A stretch of DNA of 64,000 nucleotides, from NCBI GenBank assembly GCA_000285855.2, contig HE978651.1, positions 2,330,297-2,394,296 of the forward strand, in the 5' to 3' direction. The position numbers and the translations under genes are program-made. Below the pieces are notes generated by a model. The model made no database searches and was not told the origin of the DNA. It saw only the letters and a list, made by a program, of their open reading frames with translations. Shown here piece after piece: positions 17,755-27,881 of this stretch. This DNA comes from Ruminococcus sp. JC304 (GTDB lineage: Bacteria; Bacillota; Clostridia; Lachnospirales; Lachnospiraceae). Each line of letters starts with the position of its first letter. Within the stretch, counting starts at the first letter, position 1.

Positions 17755-18333
17755 TTATTTCAGATAATCCAGAATTTTTTCTACGATCCAGGGATTCAGA
17801 TAACATTCTGCCAGAATCCCTCCGGACAGAAGCAATGCAGATATACCTGTTTTTCCCAAATAACGTTTTTTGTTCACAGGAAATAATTCTCTGTGTTTCC
17901 AGATATCTATGGACTGTTCCCATATCTGTTCCATCAAAAAAATCCATCCCGGAATATATAAAAGATATTGTGGGAACAGAAGCCCTGTTCCGATCAGACC
18001 ACCCAGTAAGCCAAACTCCAGAATCGAAACAGCAATCACCATCCCTATCCGGCATCCCAGGATCAGAAGCCCTGTCACTGCCAATGGTGCCCCAAAAACA
18101 GAAAATCCACAGATCATACATAAACTCCAAAGGCTTCCCCTGAACTTTATAATCTCTTTCAGATATTCTACCCCTGACACACTTCCCGATGCAGTAAATG
18201 ATGTCAGATAATAGATTGCTTCCAGAGTTCCCTGATGCCACTCTGTTTTCCAGATCAAATTAGGTATAAAACTGCCCAGCAGGAAACCACACATACACAA
18301 AATCAAGCCCGGAAATCTCTTTTTTTCTTCCAT
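17755..18333 (-). CDS. spoIIM: stage II sporulation protein M
   Basis: Membrane subunit of the SpoIIDMP septal peptidoglycan-remodelling machine needed for engulfment. The 192-residue product has about five hydrophobic segments, no soluble domain, and the family pattern GSFIPNLIW near the N-terminus with FGLLGGLIGTGLLFPQYLLYIPGW in the middle. The neighbourhood (spoIIM then xerD) supports the call. A sigma-E-dependent promoter is expected; I could not fix one. Confidence 0.85.
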   Translation of the reverse strand: MEEKKRFPGLILCMCGFLLGSFIPNLIWKTEWHQGTLEAIYYLTSFTASGSVSGVEYLKEIIKFRGSLWSLCMICGFSVFGAPLAVTGLLILGCRIGMVIAVSILEFGLLGGLIGTGLLFPQYLLYIPGWIFLMEQIWEQSIDIWKHRELFPVNKKRYLGKTGISALLLSGGILAECYLNPWIVEKILDYLK

Positions 18334-18428
18334 AACTTCACCCTGTACCAGTCTACTCCCTGCTCAGGAAAATTATGCGTGGCATCTGTTATTTTCAAAA
18401 CCGTCTGTCATCAGATTCACACAGCACA

Positions 18429-18471
18429 ATAAAAGCCCTACAGACTGTTTTTACACAATCTGCAAGGCTTA
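18429..18471 (-). terminator. terminator downstream of rny
   Basis: Minus strand: AAGCC-TGCAGA pairs with TCTGTA-GGCTT across a loop of about 14 nt, followed by TTTATT. It lies directly after the rny stop codon. Confidence 0.6.
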
Positions 18472-18488
18472 TATCTGCAAAGAACTAT

Positions 18489-20048
18489 TTATTTAGCGTA
18501 GTCTATGGCTCTGCTTTCGCGGATCACATTGACTTTAATCTGACCAGGGTATTCAAGCTCTGATTCAATCTGTTTCGCAATATCATGTGCCAAAAGAACC
18601 ATATCTGCATCGTTTACATGTTCCGGTACAACCATTACACGTATTTCTCTGCCTGCCTGAATAGCAAAAGATTTATCAACGCCCTTGAACTGGTTTGTAA
18701 TATCCTCCAGCTGCTGCAGACGGTTTGTATATGTCTCTAGCGTCTCACGTCTTGCACCAGGTCTGGCTGCTGAAATAGCATCCGCTGCCTGTACAATACA
18801 TGCAATCAGTGATTCCGGTTCTACATCTCCATGATGGGATGCAACTGTATTGATGACAATGGGGGATTCCTTATATTTCTTACAAAGATCCACACCAATC
18901 TGAATATGTGAGCCTTCTACTTCATGGTCAATCGACTTACCGATATCATGAAGAAGACCTGCACGTTTTGCCATCCGGACATCCACTCCAACCTCTCCAG
19001 CCAGCATTCCTGACAGCTGTGCTACTTCAATGGAATGCTTCAACGCATTCTGACCATAGCTTGATCGGAATTTCATTCGTCCCAGAAGCTTCAGCAATTC
19101 CGGATGAACACCATGAACTCCCACATCCATTGCAGCAGTTTCACCGTCTTCACGGATCTGGGATTCTACTTCCTTCTGTGCCTTCTCAACCATTTCCTCG
19201 ATTCTGGCCGGATGAATTCGGCCATCTACGATCAGTTTCTCCAAAGCTACTCTGGCCACTTCACGTCGAATCGGGTCAAATGCTGACAATACAACTGCCT
19301 CCGGTGTATCATCAATAATAAGATCCACACCTGTCAAAGTCTCCAGTGTACGGATGTTTCGACCTTCGCGTCCGATGATTCTGCCTTTCATCTCATCACT
19401 TGGAAGCTGCACTACAGAAATAGTAGTCTCGGAGACATGATCTACTGCACACTTCTGAATAGCATTCACCACATACTCTTTGGCTTTCTTTCCTGCTTCT
19501 TCCTTTGCTCTGCCTTCCAATTCTCTGTAAAGCTTGGCTACATCTACTTTTACATCATCTTCAACAGATTTGAGCAGTTCCTCTTTTGCCTGTTCGGAGG
19601 TCAGACCTGAAACTCGTTCCAGTTCCTGTACTCCTTTTTGCTCAAGTTCTTCTACTCGTTTCTCTTTTTTCTGCACCTCAGCTGCTCTCGCTGTGCATTC
19701 CGCCTCACGCTTCTCCACTGCATCTGCTTTTTTGTCCACCGCAGATTCCTTAGCTAATACACGGTTTTCATACTTCTGCAGTTCGTTTCTTCGTTCCTTG
19801 GTTTCTTTCTCCAGTTCATTTTTAGTACGGAGAGATTCTTCCTTCACTTCCAATAAAGCTTCTCTTTTTTTAGTTTCTGCTGTTTTCAGAGCTTCATCTA
19901 TGATGCTTCTTGCTTTGTCTTCTGCTATTCCAACTGTTTCAGCGTCCTTCTGAATTTTGTTGTTCACAGCAATTTTGCAAGTAACAGGAACCGCAATAAG
20001 TAGCGCGACTACCACAGCGACAATTGCAACAATAATTGTTGTTGTCAC
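18489..20048 (-). CDS. rny: ribonuclease Y
   Basis: Membrane-anchored endoribonuclease that starts mRNA decay. The 519-residue product has an N-terminal transmembrane helix (about 4-24), a long charged coiled coil (to about 195), a KH RNA-binding domain with [15 protein letters not shown] (about 225-245), and an HD domain with [17 protein letters not shown]. The start is GTG with a strong AAGGAGGTG site. It follows recX after 67 bp. Confidence 0.97.
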   Translation of the reverse strand: MTTTIIVAIVAVVVALLIAVPVTCKIAVNNKIQKDAETVGIAEDKARSIIDEALKTAETKKREALLEVKEESLRTKNELEKETKERRNELQKYENRVLAKESAVDKKADAVEKREAECTARAAEVQKKEKRVEELEQKGVQELERVSGLTSEQAKEELLKSVEDDVKVDVAKLYRELEGRAKEEAGKKAKEYVVNAIQKCAVDHVSETTISVVQLPSDEMKGRIIGREGRNIRTLETLTGVDLIIDDTPEAVVLSAFDPIRREVARVALEKLIVDGRIHPARIEEMVEKAQKEVESQIREDGETAAMDVGVHGVHPELLKLLGRMKFRSSYGQNALKHSIEVAQLSGMLAGEVGVDVRMAKRAGLLHDIGKSIDHEVEGSHIQIGVDLCKKYKESPIVINTVASHHGDVEPESLIACIVQAADAISAARPGARRETLETYTNRLQQLEDITNQFKGVDKSFAIQAGREIRVMVVPEHVNDADMVLLAHDIAKQIESELEYPGQIKVNVIRESRAIDYAK

Positions 20049-20115
20049 AGGAGCACCTCCTTATTTAGTTTTCATTGTACAAATACAACAATACAAGTTT
20101 ATCTTTTTTTGATAC

Positions 20116-20619
20116 TTATGTCAAGTTTTTCAGAAAATTTCTGCTAAATTTTATCTCCAGTTCCTCCAGAACATGCGATATATCAGAACCCCGAAAGCCC
20201 CGACGTATAAGATAACCATAAAGGCGGCGCATTTCCCTCTCATTCAACTCTGAACCAGGGGCAATTTTTTTCTCCACTGTTTTTATTAAAAGCATATGCT
20301 CATCCGGTGTATTAAGAGCTGCCTCCGCTTCCCAGGCAGCCACAGCAATGTCTCTGTCTACTCCTTTTCCTATTAGTTCCTGCAGGATCTTCTGACGGCT
20401 CCTGCTATCCATTCGATATGCTATATAAGTTCTGGCATAGCGTTCATCATTAATATATCCATAGGATTTCACATACTCCATAGCAGCCTCAATTGCTGTC
20501 TGTGAAAATCCATTCTGCACCAGCCTGTCCCGCAGCCCCTTTTCTGTACGGTCCATATGCTCCAGAAGCTGCATCGCTTTACGGGTTGCTTTTTTATGTT
20601 CCTCTTCCAAAAGCTCCAT
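20116..20619 (-). CDS. recX: regulatory protein RecX
   Basis: Modulates RecA filament length. The 167-residue product shows three-helix RecX repeats, including LRDRLVQNGFSQTAIEAAMEYVKSYGYINDERYARTYI and YLIRRGFRGSDISHVLEEL. It starts 2 bp after the recA stop codon, so the two are co-transcribed and probably coupled. No separate promoter is seen. Confidence 0.92.
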   Translation of the reverse strand: MELLEEEHKKATRKAMQLLEHMDRTEKGLRDRLVQNGFSQTAIEAAMEYVKSYGYINDERYARTYIAYRMDSRSRQKILQELIGKGVDRDIAVAAWEAEAALNTPDEHMLLIKTVEKKIAPGSELNEREMRRLYGYLIRRGFRGSDISHVLEELEIKFSRNFLKNLT

Positions 20620-20621
20620 AC

Positions 20622-21668
20622 TTATTCCTCAGTTTCCCCAACTGGGTCTGACTGAACTTCTGCATTTTCCCCCGGAAGCAGATTATAATGGATCCTAACC
20701 TGCTCTTCAATTTCATCACAGATATCTGTATGCTCCTTCAGGAATATCTTGGCATTCTCACGTCCCTGACCGATCTTGTCACCGTTGTATGCATACCATG
20801 CACCACTTTTATTTACAATTCCGCAGTCAGCTGCCAGATCCAGGATATCTCCCTCTTTGGAAATACCTGTCCCAAACATAATATCAAATTCTGCCTGCTT
20901 AAAGGGTGGCGCCACCTTATTCTTCACTACCTTGATCCTGGTATGGTTACCAACCATCTCGCCGCCCTGCTTCAGTGTCTCAACTCTGCGGACATCCAGA
21001 CGGATAGAAGAATAAAATTTCAGCGCGCGACCGCCGGTAGTAGTCTCCGGATTACCGAACATAACCCCAACCTTTTCACGAAGCTGATTGATAAAGATAA
21101 CCACGCAATTGGATTTACTGATAACTGCAGTAAGCTTACGGAGAGCCTGTGACATCAGTCTGGCCTGCAGACCTACGTGGCTGTCACCCATGTCTCCATC
21201 TATCTCTGCCTTTGGAACCAGTGCAGCTACAGAATCCACAATTACAATATCCACTGCACCTGATCGTACCATAGTCTCTGTGATCTCCAATGCCTGTTCT
21301 CCGTTATCCGGCTGGGATATGTATAAATTGTCAATATCCACACCAATATTCTTGGCATATACCGGGTCCAGAGCATGCTCAGCATCAATAAATCCGGCAA
21401 TTCCACCTCTCTTCTGGACCTCTGCCACCATATGCAGGGCAACTGTAGTCTTACCACTGGACTCCGGTCCATAAATCTCTATGATACGGCCCTTCGGCAC
21501 ACCACCTACTCCTAATGCAATATCAAGGCTTAAGGAGCCTGTGGGTACAGTTTCTACCTGCATATTTGCCCCGGATTCTCCCAGCTTCATTACTGATCCC
21601 TTACCATACTGCTTTTCAATATGTCCAAGCGCTGCCTCCAGCGCTTTCTGCTTTTCTTCATTAATCAT
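20622..21668 (-). CDS. recA: recombinase RecA
   Basis: ATP-dependent strand-exchange protein and SOS co-protease. The 348-residue product has the Walker A loop GPESSGKT (67-74), Walker B region [14 protein letters not shown], the L1/L2 DNA loops ([20 protein letters not shown] and [24 protein letters not shown]) and an acidic C-terminus. A LexA box and promoter lie upstream. Co-transcribed with recX. Confidence 0.99.
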   Translation of the reverse strand: MINEEKQKALEAALGHIEKQYGKGSVMKLGESGANMQVETVPTGSLSLDIALGVGGVPKGRIIEIYGPESSGKTTVALHMVAEVQKRGGIAGFIDAEHALDPVYAKNIGVDIDNLYISQPDNGEQALEITETMVRSGAVDIVIVDSVAALVPKAEIDGDMGDSHVGLQARLMSQALRKLTAVISKSNCVVIFINQLREKVGVMFGNPETTTGGRALKFYSSIRLDVRRVETLKQGGEMVGNHTRIKVVKNKVAPPFKQAEFDIMFGTGISKEGDILDLAADCGIVNKSGAWYAYNGDKIGQGRENAKIFLKEHTDICDEIEEQVRIHYNLLPGENAEVQSDPVGETEE

Positions 21669-21693
21669 CTATTTAATCTCCTTGAGCGTATTT

Positions 21694-21707
21694 CGAACCT
21701 ATGTTCG
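21694..21707. promoter_or_regulatory. LexA (SOS) box upstream of recA
   Basis: CGAACCTATGTTCG matches the Gram-positive LexA consensus CGAAC-N4-GTTCG exactly. It lies 26 bp before the recA start and downstream of the promoter. Confidence 0.85.
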
Positions 21708-21720
21708 TATCTCTGTTAAT

Positions 21721-21749
21721 ATAGTATTATACTTTTTCCAGTCTGTCAA
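21721..21749 (-). promoter_or_regulatory. candidate recA promoter
   Basis: Minus-strand TTGACA, 17-bp spacer, TACTAT. A TATAAT lies only 12 bp from the same -35, so the exact -10 is uncertain. The SOS box sits just downstream of the presumed start site. Confidence 0.6.
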
Positions 21750-21777
21750 GCATTTCCTTCTGACAACATCTGAGAAA

Positions 21778-21820
21778 AGAAACAGGAAACATGTTTTTAT
21801 CCACACATTTCCTGTTTTAT
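21778..21820 (-). terminator. candidate terminator downstream of glgA
   Basis: AAACAGGAAA pairs with TTTCCTGTTT around a long loop, followed by CTTTTC. It lies between the glgA stop and the recA promoter. The T-tract is imperfect. Confidence 0.45.
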
Positions 21821-21839
21821 CTTTCAGTATCGTTCTTTT

Positions 21840-23288
21840 TTATTTTTCTCCGATCAGCCAGTTATACATTTCTTCATACTGACGTGCAGAATTATTCCAT
21901 GAAAAATCTGTTGCCATAGCACGGTCAACCATCTTGTTCCATTCCCGCTTTTTGTCGTAGAAAATACGTTCTGCATTCCGGACTGTATTCAACATCTCAT
22001 GGGCATTATAATTGCGGAAAGAAAATCCTGTTCCAGTTCCCTCATACTCATTGTATGGTTCCACCGTATCTTTCAGTCCGCCAGTCTCACGAACAATAGG
22101 AAGCGTACCATACCGAAGACTGATCAGCTGGCTTAAGCCACATGGTTCAAACAATGACGGCATAAGGAATGCATCAGACGCTGCATAAATTCGATGTGAA
22201 AGTGCTTCATCATAATAAATCTGTGCAGATACCTTGCCATGATATTTCCAGTCGAAATGGCGGAACATATTTTCATATCTCTCATCACCGGTTCCCAATG
22301 CCACAATCTGAACTGCATCCTGACAAAGCTCATCCATCACATAAGCGATCAGGTCAAATCCTTTCTGATCTGTAAGACGGGAAACAATTCCAATCATCAT
22401 TGCTTTCGGATTCTCCTCCAGTCCCAGTTCTCTCTGGAGCTGAATCTTATTCTTCACTTTTTCCTTGCGGAAGGTTGTGGCATTATAATTCTGTGCAATA
22501 CAGGAATCTGTCTCCGGATTGAAAATATCGTAATCAATTCCGTTTACAATACCTCTGAGACTGTTGGCACGGGCACACATCAGTCCGTCCAGACGTTCTC
22601 CATAGAACGGTGTCTTGATTTCCTCCGCATAAGTGTTGCTGACTGTAGTCACCGCATCTGCAAATACAATACCGCCCTTCAGGAAATTGGCATCCTTATA
22701 AGCTTCCAGCTTATCCGCTGCAAAGTAATAATCAGAAAGCCCTGTAATATCCTGTACAGTCTTAACATCCCAAACACCCTGAAATTTCAGGTTATGTATG
22801 GTCATAACAGTTTTTATATTCCAGAAAAACTCATTCTGCTGAAAGCTGTCATGGAGATATACAGGAACCAGACCTGTCTGCCAGTCATGACAGTGGATCA
22901 CATCCGGCCGGAAACCGATCACCGGAAGAACTGATAAAACTGCCTTGGAGAAAAAAGCAAATTTTTCTAAATCCCATGGTGCGCTGTCGTAAGGTTTTGG
23001 ACCACTAAAATAATATTCATTATCTATGAAATAAAACTGAATCCCCTGATATTCCATATGCATAATTCCCACATAGCAGTTCTTGTACCCCAGATCCATG
23101 TAGAAATGTGTGATATAATCCATTTTATCTTTCCATTCCTGTTTCATACAGGCATATTTCGGTAAAATCACACGTACATCAAAATATTTTTTGTCAAAAC
23201 ATTTCGGCAGAGCGCCTGCTACATCGGCAAGTCCTCCCGTTTTGATAAACGGCACTGCTTCAGATGTTGCAAATAAGATATTTTTCAT
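21840..23288 (-). CDS. glgA: glycogen synthase (ADP-glucose type, GT5)
   Basis: Adds glucose from ADP-glucose to growing alpha-1,4-glucan. The 482-residue product has the N-terminal substrate loop KTGGLADVAGALPK, HDWQTGLVP, and the C-terminal domain SRLTDQKGFDLI and LMPSLFEPCGLSQLISLRYGTLPIVRETGGLKDTV, which contains the catalytic E-x7-E. Other glg genes are absent from the window. A TATAAT with a weak -35 overlaps the end of spo0A just upstream. Isolated glgA beside spo0A may serve storage before sporulation; that is inference. Confidence 0.94.
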   Translation of the reverse strand: MKNILFATSEAVPFIKTGGLADVAGALPKCFDKKYFDVRVILPKYACMKQEWKDKMDYITHFYMDLGYKNCYVGIMHMEYQGIQFYFIDNEYYFSGPKPYDSAPWDLEKFAFFSKAVLSVLPVIGFRPDVIHCHDWQTGLVPVYLHDSFQQNEFFWNIKTVMTIHNLKFQGVWDVKTVQDITGLSDYYFAADKLEAYKDANFLKGGIVFADAVTTVSNTYAEEIKTPFYGERLDGLMCARANSLRGIVNGIDYDIFNPETDSCIAQNYNATTFRKEKVKNKIQLQRELGLEENPKAMMIGIVSRLTDQKGFDLIAYVMDELCQDAVQIVALGTGDERYENMFRHFDWKYHGKVSAQIYYDEALSHRIYAASDAFLMPSLFEPCGLSQLISLRYGTLPIVRETGGLKDTVEPYNEYEGTGTGFSFRNYNAHEMLNTVRNAERIFYDKKREWNKMVDRAMATDFSWNNSARQYEEMYNWLIGEK

Positions 23289-23341
23289 GTGTATACCCCT
23301 CCTTGGTAGCCTTTGTTAAATAATTATACCCCAATTTTTGA

Positions 23342-24148
23342 CTATTGAAAAGAGCGATTTTTATATTCCAGTCTGATTTTATCCGCTATCAGTGCTATAA
23401 ATTCTGAATTTGTAGGTTTTCCTTTTCCTGTGCTTACCGTATAGCCAAACAGTGCATCTATCGTATCCATTTTTCCTCTGCTCCAGGCCACTTCAATCGC
23501 ATGACGGATTGCCCGTTCTACCCGGCTGGAAGTAGTCTGATGTTTTTTTGCAATGGTCGGATACAGGATCTTTGTGATAGAATTTAACATTTCCATATCA
23601 TTTACTGACAAAATAATCGCATCCCGCAGATACTGATACCCCTTAATATGAGCCGGTACGCCAATCTCATGGATAATATTTGTCACATCTGTCTCCAGGT
23701 TTCCCAAAGCCACACTGCTTTCCTCCTGTTTTGCCGGCTGCCTGTTGATTTCTCTGTATTTCTTTTCTCCTATGCTTCGTACATGCTTAATCCGGTTAAG
23801 CAGCATTCGGTTATCAAAAGGCTTCAACACATAATAATCCGCCCCCAGACTGAACGCATCCTCTGTGATCCTCTCTTTTCCCACTGCCGAAACCACAATA
23901 AACGCCGGAATTTTCTTCAGATTACTGTTATGTACAAATTGCTCCATAACTGCCAGCCCATCCATCTTCGGCATAATAATATCCAATACTACAACATCCG
24001 GTTCTTTCTCCCGTATAATCTTGCAGATTTCTTCACCATTGTGAGCTTTTCCCACCAATTCCAGGTCTTTATCTTCTTCTATGATTTGACCAAGTACTTC
24101 CACCATTTTCTCATTATCATCCGCAACTGCCACATTTAATTTTTCCAT
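23342..24148 (-). CDS. spo0A: sporulation response regulator Spo0A
   Basis: Master transcription factor of sporulation entry. The 268-residue product has a receiver domain with acidic pocket ADD (10-11) and phosphoacceptor Asp56 ([12 protein letters not shown]), and the Spo0A C-terminal DNA-binding domain with [12 protein letters not shown] and the recognition segment [25 protein letters not shown] precedes the ATG; an upstream in-frame start at 24184 is not supported. spoIVB lies immediately upstream, the classic clostridial order. A 0A-box lies in the intergenic region. Confidence 0.98.
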   Translation of the reverse strand: MEKLNVAVADDNEKMVEVLGQIIEEDKDLELVGKAHNGEEICKIIREKEPDVVVLDIIMPKMDGLAVMEQFVHNSNLKKIPAFIVVSAVGKERITEDAFSLGADYYVLKPFDNRMLLNRIKHVRSIGEKKYREINRQPAKQEESSVALGNLETDVTNIIHEIGVPAHIKGYQYLRDAIILSVNDMEMLNSITKILYPTIAKKHQTTSSRVERAIRHAIEVAWSRGKMDTIDALFGYTVSTGKGKPTNSEFIALIADKIRLEYKNRSFQ

Positions 24149-24332
24149 GAGGCCTGTCTCCTCCCTGCTTAAAAATCCTGTCAATTAGTTTCTTTTTTTT
24201 GGCACATCAACTATTATAGTGGAATAAGAAGGGAGAAATCAAGCCGAAACAGGGCAGTACAGACCATTTTCCATCGAGCTGTTTTGCCTTTTTCATACCG
24301 AAATCTTCAGGATTCGATATGATAAGTTTACC

Positions 24333-24339
24333 TTCGACA
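24333..24339 (-). promoter_or_regulatory. candidate 0A-box upstream of spo0A
   Basis: Minus-strand TGTCGAA matches the core Spo0A binding sequence TGNCGAA. It lies about 185 bp before spo0A, where autoregulation would be expected. A 7-bp match can occur by chance. Confidence 0.4.
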
Positions 24340-24352
24340 GCAATTGTATCAT

Positions 24353-25573
24353 CTATGTCATTTTATAGTTTTCATGTTCCATCATAGTCTCAGCAAAAAT
24401 CCCATATCCGCTGGTAGAATCCTGTACAAACACATGAGTCACCGCTCCTGCCAACTTCCCATTCTGTATGACCGGAGATCCGCTCATCCCCTGTACTACT
24501 CCTCCTGTTTTCTCCAGCAGCTCTTCGTCTGTTACCTGCAGGATAAAGCTTTTATTGGAATCCTCATGATTCAGATCGATCCGTTTGATCTGTGCTTCAT
24601 ATTCTTTTACCTGTCCGTCCACACTGCATCTAATTAGTGCCGGTCCGGTCTCTATCTCCTGCTTGTGAGCTACCGGCATCTTCACCAGACTAAGTTTCTG
24701 TGCATCAGGCAAATCCATCTGTCCATATATTCCGTTTTTACAGTTTTCCTGTATACTTCCCAGCACATTACTGTTATCATAACGGATCATTCCGGCAAGT
24801 TCACCTGGATTTCCCCTGCTGCCTCTGGACACTGCCAAAATTTGGGCTTTATATAAAGTTCCTTCCTGAATATCCAGAAGTCCTGCTGTGTCCACATCAC
24901 TGATCCCATGTCCCAGAGCTCCGTACTTTCCCTGCTCATCCACATAAGTGAGGGTTCCGATTCCCTGAGTATCATCTCTCACCCAAAGTCCCAGCTTATA
25001 AGCGCCCTTGGAATCTTTCACCGGAGTTACAGAGACCGGAAGGATTTCTCCCTCTCTGTTTAACTCCAGCTGTACCTGAGTTCCATCCAGTTCATCCAAA
25101 TCACGGATCAGTTCCTTTTTATCTTTTATCTGCTCTTCATTCATGGACAAAATATAATCTCCCGGTTTGACAATACCTTTGGAGGGTTCTTTCGTCTCTC
25201 CACTCTGAGACTGGATTTCCCCGGTATCCACCACAAGAACGCCCCTGGTTCTGAGATAAATTCCCACTGTGCTGCCACTGACATATACAGCTTTATCATC
25301 CACAGGAGTGACCTTTATGCTTTTAAAAGGAATATATCCCAGAATTTTACAGGGAAGGGTATAGCTTCCGTCTGCTGATACCTCTATAGCTTCTTCAAAG
25401 CTTACCAGTGGATGATCCAGCAACGCAGATACACTCACAGTTTCTCCCCTGGAAATCTGGAGTTCATCGGGAATCTGTCTGTCCAGGTACCTGTATCCCA
25501 GCCACGCCATAGTCATCAGATCCAAAGCCAGCCAGCACAGGATAAAAATTTTGTATTTTTTTCTTCTGTTCAT
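24353..25573 (-). CDS. spoIVB: SpoIVB peptidase
   Basis: Serine protease secreted from the forespore that triggers pro-sigma-K processing in the mother cell. The 406-residue product has an N-terminal signal anchor (about 8-28), a PDZ domain (about 110-185, with GIVKPGDYILSMNEEQI) and the S55 peptidase domain with GHGISDVDT (catalytic His) and MSGSPVIQNGKLAGAVTHVFV (catalytic Ser). It sits between recN and spo0A as in most Clostridia and Bacilli. Confidence 0.95.
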   Translation of the reverse strand: MNRRKKYKIFILCWLALDLMTMAWLGYRYLDRQIPDELQISRGETVSVSALLDHPLVSFEEAIEVSADGSYTLPCKILGYIPFKSIKVTPVDDKAVYVSGSTVGIYLRTRGVLVVDTGEIQSQSGETKEPSKGIVKPGDYILSMNEEQIKDKKELIRDLDELDGTQVQLELNREGEILPVSVTPVKDSKGAYKLGLWVRDDTQGIGTLTYVDEQGKYGALGHGISDVDTAGLLDIQEGTLYKAQILAVSRGSRGNPGELAGMIRYDNSNVLGSIQENCKNGIYGQMDLPDAQKLSLVKMPVAHKQEIETGPALIRCSVDGQVKEYEAQIKRIDLNHEDSNKSFILQVTDEELLEKTGGVVQGMSGSPVIQNGKLAGAVTHVFVQDSTSGYGIFAETMMEHENYKMT

Positions 25574-25605
25574 CTCTATCCATCCTTTCTTTCGGATTTT
25601 GGGTA

Positions 25606-25650
25606 CAAAAAATAAGAGAGAATGCCTTTTCTCAAAGGTTATCCTCTCTT
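25606..25650 (-). terminator. terminator downstream of recN
   Basis: Minus strand: AAGAGAG pairs with CTCTCTT, enclosing a second stem CCTTT/AAAGG, followed by ATTTTTT. It separates recN from spoIVB. Confidence 0.75.
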
Positions 25651-25668
25651 AGTATATGGTTTCCTGAT

Positions 25669-27359
25669 TTATTTCAATCTTGTATTTTTTTGTTTCTGTG
25701 CCAATTCTTTCATTTCTTTGGCATTTTCAAAAACTGCCGGTGTGATCTCCGCACCGCCAAGGAGACGAGCCAGTTCCCGGATGGAATCCTCTTCCTGAAG
25801 CACATGGATCTGTGTGATGGTCTCTGTTCCTCTTAAATGCTTTTCAATTTCAAAATGACTGTCTGCCATTGCGGCGATCTGGGGCAGATGGGTAATGCAG
25901 ATTACCTGATGGTTTCTTCCGATCACCGCCATTTTCTCAGATACCTTCTGTGCTGTCCTGCCGCTGATTCCTGTATCGATCTCATCAAAGATCAATGTCT
26001 CAATCTGATCTCTGTCTGCCAGAATTGCCTTCAGTGCAAGCATAATTCTGGAAAGCTCACCGCCGGATACGATCTGTCCCAAAGGCTTCAGGCTCTCCCC
26101 GGGATTGGTGGAGATCAGATACTGGATATCATCCAGTCCGTTATCTGTATAATTCTTTTTTTCTGAAAATCAATGGCAAAATTTACATCCAGAAAATTAA
26201 GATCCTTCAATCCCTGTATAACCGTTTTTTCCAATTGTTCACTATATTCTTTGCGGATTTTGGATAATTCATTCGAATTCTTCAGTAAAACAGCTTCCAG
26301 CTTTTCCAGTCTGTTTTTCTGTTCCTGTAAATTTTCTTCATATTTGTGTAATTTTTCCAGTTTTTCCTTCTGTCGATCTCTGTAAACAAAAATATCCTTT
26401 ATTTCACGTCCATACTTTGCTTTCAGGCCATTAATCAGATCCAAACGTCTTTCTGTCTCATAGAACTCACCTTCATCAAAGGTCAGCTCTTCCAAATATG
26501 CAGACAACTCCCTGTTAAAATCATTCAACAGACCATCCACAGAAGTAAGAGTTTCCTCCAGAGTATTCAATTCAGAATCATACTGTGTCACACGAGCAAG
26601 CTCACGCAAAGCTTCCCCCACAGTCTCACCGGCTCCCTCCTTCGCCTCGTAGCCTGTGAGATTATGTACAATCTGAAGAGAATCTACAATCTGCTTTCCA
26701 TTATTCATTTTCCGGTATATATGCTCCAGTTCCTCGTCCTCTCCAGGTCTGAGGTTGGCTTTTTCAATCTCTTTGATTTCAAATTCAAGGAAAGCAAGCT
26801 CACGGTTTCTCTGCTCTTCATCCATATCCATGGATTTCAGCTCTGCCCTACATGCACTGTATTCGTGGAAAGCCTCCTGAACCTTTTCTTTTATCGGTAA
26901 AATTTTTTCTCTTCCATAAGCATCCAGAATAGAAAGCTGCTTATCCTGATATAACAGTGACTGGTGCTCGTGCTGTCCGTGAATATCCAAAAGACAGGCT
27001 GCTGCTGCCTTCATCTGACTTACTGTACTTGTCTCACCGTTAATTTTGTTGATACTTCTTCCCTCCATAATTTTTCTGGAAAGAAGAACCTGTCCATCCT
27101 CCGGATAAATATCAAGTGTTTTCAATGCCTGGGCCACTTTCTCATTCTCAATCTGAAAAAGCAGTTCCACCAGTGCATAGGGCGCATTTTCTCTTATCAT
27201 GTTCTTTGATGTCTTGGCTCCCAGAATCAACTGCATGGAGCCCAGCAGAATGGATTTTCCGGCACCGGTCTCACCTGTAAGGATATTAAGGCCCGGACCA
27301 AATTCTACTTCTATTTCTTCTATCAGTGCAAGATTTTTTACGTGGAGATGAGATAACAT
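25669..27359 (-). pseudogene. recN: DNA repair protein RecN, interrupted by a single-base frameshift
   Basis: SMC-like ATPase in double-strand break repair. Two frames together give a full-length RecN of about 552 residues. Frame 1 (27359 to 26115, 414 aa) has Walker A GETGAGKS (29-36), the coiled coil and the sequence up to NFAIDFQKK. Frame 2 (ending 25669) has the ABC signature SGGELSR, Walker B LIFDEIDTG and the His-switch THLPQIAA. They join in an A7 run on the coding strand (26156-26162): one extra A restores the frame, reading NYTDNGLDDIQYLISTNPGESLKPLGQIV. As given, the first product lacks signature and Walker B and cannot hydrolyse ATP. The cause may be a real mutation, slippage or an assembly error. 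Confidence 0.88.
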
Positions 27360-27410
27360 TTCCTGCCTCCTGTTACTGTTCTCATAACTGTTATCGGTAA
27401 AAACCTGTCA

Positions 27411-27869
27411 TTACATGTTCAGACGCACAAAGCTTCTCAGCTTCTCTGCCGCACCCAGAGCCATATCAGAATTCTTAGCTGCACACATGATGGTATCATC
27501 CCCGGCAATACAGCCAAGAATCTCCGGCCAATGCAGTGCATCCAGCGCTGCTGCTACTCCCATGGCCATTCCTGAAACGGTCTTAATCACAATAATATTC
27601 TGCCCTACATCAATGGAAAGCAGAGTGTCTTCCAATACCCTTGTATATTTTGCCCCCAGGCTTCCGGAATCATTATTAATAATAGCATATCTGGATTTTC
27701 CATCCTTTCCTGCCACCTTGGTAAGCTTCAATGCACGGATATCTCTGGACACCGTAGCCTGTGTAACCTTAAATCCGGCTTCATTCAATCTGGAAGCCAG
27801 CTCCTCCTGCGTATCTATCTCATATTGATGAATCAGTTCTATAATTTTTTCATGTCTTGCTACCTTCAT
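27411..27869 (-). CDS. argR: arginine repressor
   Basis: Arginine-responsive transcription factor. The 152-residue product has an N-terminal winged helix (HEKIIELIHQYEIDTQEELASRLNEAGFKVTQATVSRDIRAL) and the C-terminal hexamer and arginine-binding domain with GMAMGVAAALDAL and GCIAGDDTIMCA. It sits between nadK and recN, conserved Firmicutes order. No arg biosynthesis genes are nearby. Confidence 0.96.
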   Translation of the reverse strand: MKVARHEKIIELIHQYEIDTQEELASRLNEAGFKVTQATVSRDIRALKLTKVAGKDGKSRYAIINNDSGSLGAKYTRVLEDTLLSIDVGQNIIVIKTVSGMAMGVAAALDALHWPEILGCIAGDDTIMCAAKNSDMALGAAEKLRSFVRLNM

Positions 27870-27881
27870 GACCTTTCCTCC

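Noticed and set aside
17687-18241. 184-codon frame overlapping spoIIM on the same strand
   Set aside because: Out of frame with spoIIM; its translation lacks the membrane segments and is not protein-like.
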